From NCBI GenBank assembly GCA_009780585.1, contig WQZS01000001.1, forward strand, positions 1-64,000: DNA of 64,000 nt. Reading direction: 5' to 3'. Shown one piece after another: positions 62,605 through 64,000 of this stretch; the stretch's first letter is position 1, and the number at the start of each line of letters is the position of its first letter. The translations under genes were made by a program, and so were the position numbers. The DNA is from Defluviitaleaceae bacterium (GTDB taxonomy: Bacteria; Bacillota; Clostridia; Lachnospirales; WQUN01). The notes under the pieces are model-generated. The model was given only the letters and a program-made list of their open reading frames with translations, did not search any database and was not told the DNA's origin.

Positions 62605-64000
62605 CGTTTTTCTCGCTTCGCGATCGATTTCGCCATGCCGCCCGTCATTAACAAAAGCGCGATTGAAACAGCGCCCGTCGCCAGCGGTATGGTCATCGGT
62701 TGTTGTTGGATTTCCGCTTCCAGGCTTACGCCGTCGGCTATCACGGCGGCGTCGGCAAAGGGGGTGGCTTCATCCTCTTCCGCCACGAAGGTCCTTTCCA
62801 CGGTGTAATCCAATATCCGTTCATAAAACCGGTCGGAAACGACGTACGCAATCCCCTGCGCCGCGACAATCACGATTACGCATTGCACGAACACCCAGCG
62901 GAAACGGTCCCTGCGGCGTACCCCCAGCGCGTACAGCAAGCCCGCTTCCCTTCGCTTGCGAAGCACAAAAAACAGGCAAAAGACAAGCGAGGCGATACAC
63001 CATCCCGCGAAACACAGCGCGAAGACAAACCACCCGTTGCGCAGCAGATTATCCAACGCGTTGCGCACCGTCGAATAGCCTTGGTCATAGAACATAAAGA
63101 AATTGCCGTAACCGGGGATCAACGCGTTAATGCTGCGGCGGAACTCCTCGATGCGGCCGTTGGGTACGACGATGGTGTTCAGGAACGGGCTTTCGGCGCG
63201 GTCGTCGCCCCACATCCGAAGCTCGCCGTCTACCATAACCGGTTCGAATCCCGCGAAGGCTTTGTCGGGGATAAAGATCGTATTTAAGGGAATACCTTGG
63301 GGGTCGTTTTCTGTCCTGGCGGGGGGCGCGAAATAGATGCCGATGATTTCGAATTCGTAGAACTCCGACTCCTGCACGCCGGAAACGAACCCGCCGGGTT
63401 GCCACGAGCGGAAGCTGCTGCGATTCGTTATCACAACGGAGCCGTCAGAAGAGGACATGGCGGTCGTGGATGTATAGGTGACGGACCGGAACTCCCCTTC
63501 GAAGAATTGCAATGTAATGGCATCCCCCACCGTAAGGTCGTTGTTCGCCGCCAAAACACGGGGAACGACCGCCACACGCGCGCCGTCTTCATATTCCTGC
63601 CGCGTAAATCCCCGCCCTTCCTCGATATGCGCGCGGTGCTGGTTAAACATGAAAAAGCTGTCCAGGTTGCCGGTGGTAACTATGTTTAAACGGTTGGAGT
63701 TCTTTTCGGTTGCGAGGAGTACGTCCGCTATCGCTTCGCCCATGGGGGAACGCAGCGCTTCCTCGAAGGTCATTTGACCCAACGCGAACGGGAAATACCC
63801 CGCTTCATCTTGGGTCACGGGATGTGCCGTAATCTCCATCGGGAATTCGTCCGGCGTCGGCAAATCGCTCGTGACCCGCCAAACGGTGTCCATCCATTCC
63901 GATTCATCGATTTCACCACGGGACGCGAGGATTCCGGTCGTAACGATTCGGTCCGTTTCCGGTTGGTTGACTATAAGCATATGCATTGATTGCCAATTGC
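62601..64000 (-). CDS. FtsX-like ABC transporter permease, N-terminus beyond the window
   Basis: At least 466 codons are open and still in frame at base 64000, so the N-terminal membrane segment and part of the outward domain lie outside. Visible: a long outward region (YEFEIIGIYFAPPARTENDP), membrane segments WFVFALCFAGWCIASLVFCL, VQCVIVIVAAQGIAYVVS and ATGAVSIALLLMTGGMAKSI, and the coupling loop RKRREAGLLYALGVRRRDRF. Probably forms a heteromeric exporter with the 61387-62604 permease and the 60701 ATPase. Confidence 0.85.
   Translation of the reverse strand, partial: NWQSMHMLIVNQPETDRIVTTGILASRGEIDESEWMDTVWRVTSDLPTPDEFPMEITAHPVTQDEAGYFPFALGQMTFEEALRSPMGEAIADVLLATEKNSNRLNIVTTGNLDSFFMFNQHRAHIEEGRGFTRQEYEDGARVAVVPRVLAANNDLTVGDAITLQFFEGEFRSVTYTSTTAMSSSDGSVVITNRSSFRSWQPGGFVSGVQESEFYEFEIIGIYFAPPARTENDPQGIPLNTIFIPDKAFAGFEPVMVDGELRMWGDDRAESPFLNTIVVPNGRIEEFRRSINALIPGYGNFFMFYDQGYSTVRNALDNLLRNGWFVFALCFAGWCIASLVFCLFFVLRKRREAGLLYALGVRRRDRFRWVFVQCVIVIVAAQGIAYVVSDRFYERILDYTVERTFVAEEDEATPFADAAVIADGVSLEAEIQQQPMTIPLATGAVSIALLLMTGGMAKSIAKREKR

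Noticed and set aside
1..64000. CRISPR arrays, tRNA and rRNA genes
   Set aside because: I saw no direct-repeat array with regular spacers, no cloverleaf with a typical T-loop (GGTTCRANNCC) in intergenic space and no rRNA-like segments.

Overview
The window looks like the chromosome of an endospore-forming member of the Bacillota, probably a Clostridia-type anaerobe. The evidence is a SpoIVB sporulation protease, a SpoVD/FtsI-like PBP with PASTA repeats behind rsmH and ftsL, TrmK, a greA-lysS operon, a dnaG-sigA pair and strong SigA-type promoters. Coding density is high, start codons carry good GGAGG-type ribosome sites, and 1-11 base gene overlaps are common. Most of the sequence is moderately GC-rich. 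The left end (type I restriction genes) and the 22-25 kb island are visibly more AT-rich and look acquired.

Layout. 0-5.3 kb is a damaged defence region: the end of an IS630-type transposase abuts a half-length hsdS, followed by a DUF4062 gene, hsdR and a broken rhuM. 5.3-12.3 kb holds a PsiE-like membrane protein, a lone GyrB/ParE-like topoisomerase subunit and a GH74-type glycosidase / Gfo-Idh-MocA oxidoreductase / receiver-domain operon. 12.3-21.8 kb holds a hybrid histidine kinase, a GH42 beta-galactosidase, spoIVB, a TGS-uridine-kinase fusion and a second oxidoreductase. 21.9-25.4 kb is a small accessory island bracketed by two long palindromic elements. It contains an unrecognised 459-residue protein, a frameshifted HTH-DUF6273 gene and a membrane protein. 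25.4-39 kb mixes regulatory and RNA genes (an XRE-VOC fusion, RNase G, rimM, trmD, cca) with a UvrA2-like protein, a serine hydrolase, an ABC exporter, a sirtuin, hicAB and dapAB. 39-45 kb is core information processing (lysS, greA, dnaG, sigA, trmK). 45-50.5 kb holds a low-complexity lipoprotein, a GH78 rhamnosidase and an S41 protease with a paralogous remnant. 50.5-60.7 kb holds a large FtsX permease and a cell-wall/division run (class A PBP, rsmH, ftsL, SpoVD-like PBP). 60.7-64 kb is an ABC export module running off the window edge.

How the genes work together. The glycosidases (GH74-like, GH42, GH78) and sugar oxidoreductases suggest use of plant polysaccharide fragments, possibly tied to the convergent hybrid kinase / receiver pair. 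The core genes form three recognisable blocks: rimM-trmD, greA-lysS facing dnaG-sigA-trmK, and PBP1-rsmH-ftsL-spoVD.

The least explained signal is structural. A family of exactly 27-base palindromes (ends AACTT...AAGTT, arms that differ but mostly still pair) occurs at least five times, and probably six. Three good copies are read in frame inside core genes (RNase G, RimM, DnaG). A separate 23-bp-arm palindrome is inserted in frame in trmD. Together with the two ~200-bp palindromic elements, this points to active palindromic repeats that can enter essential genes. A consensus promoter followed by a hairpin and U-tract ahead of greA suggests a short leader RNA, and RNase G appears to be translated from a leaderless mRNA.
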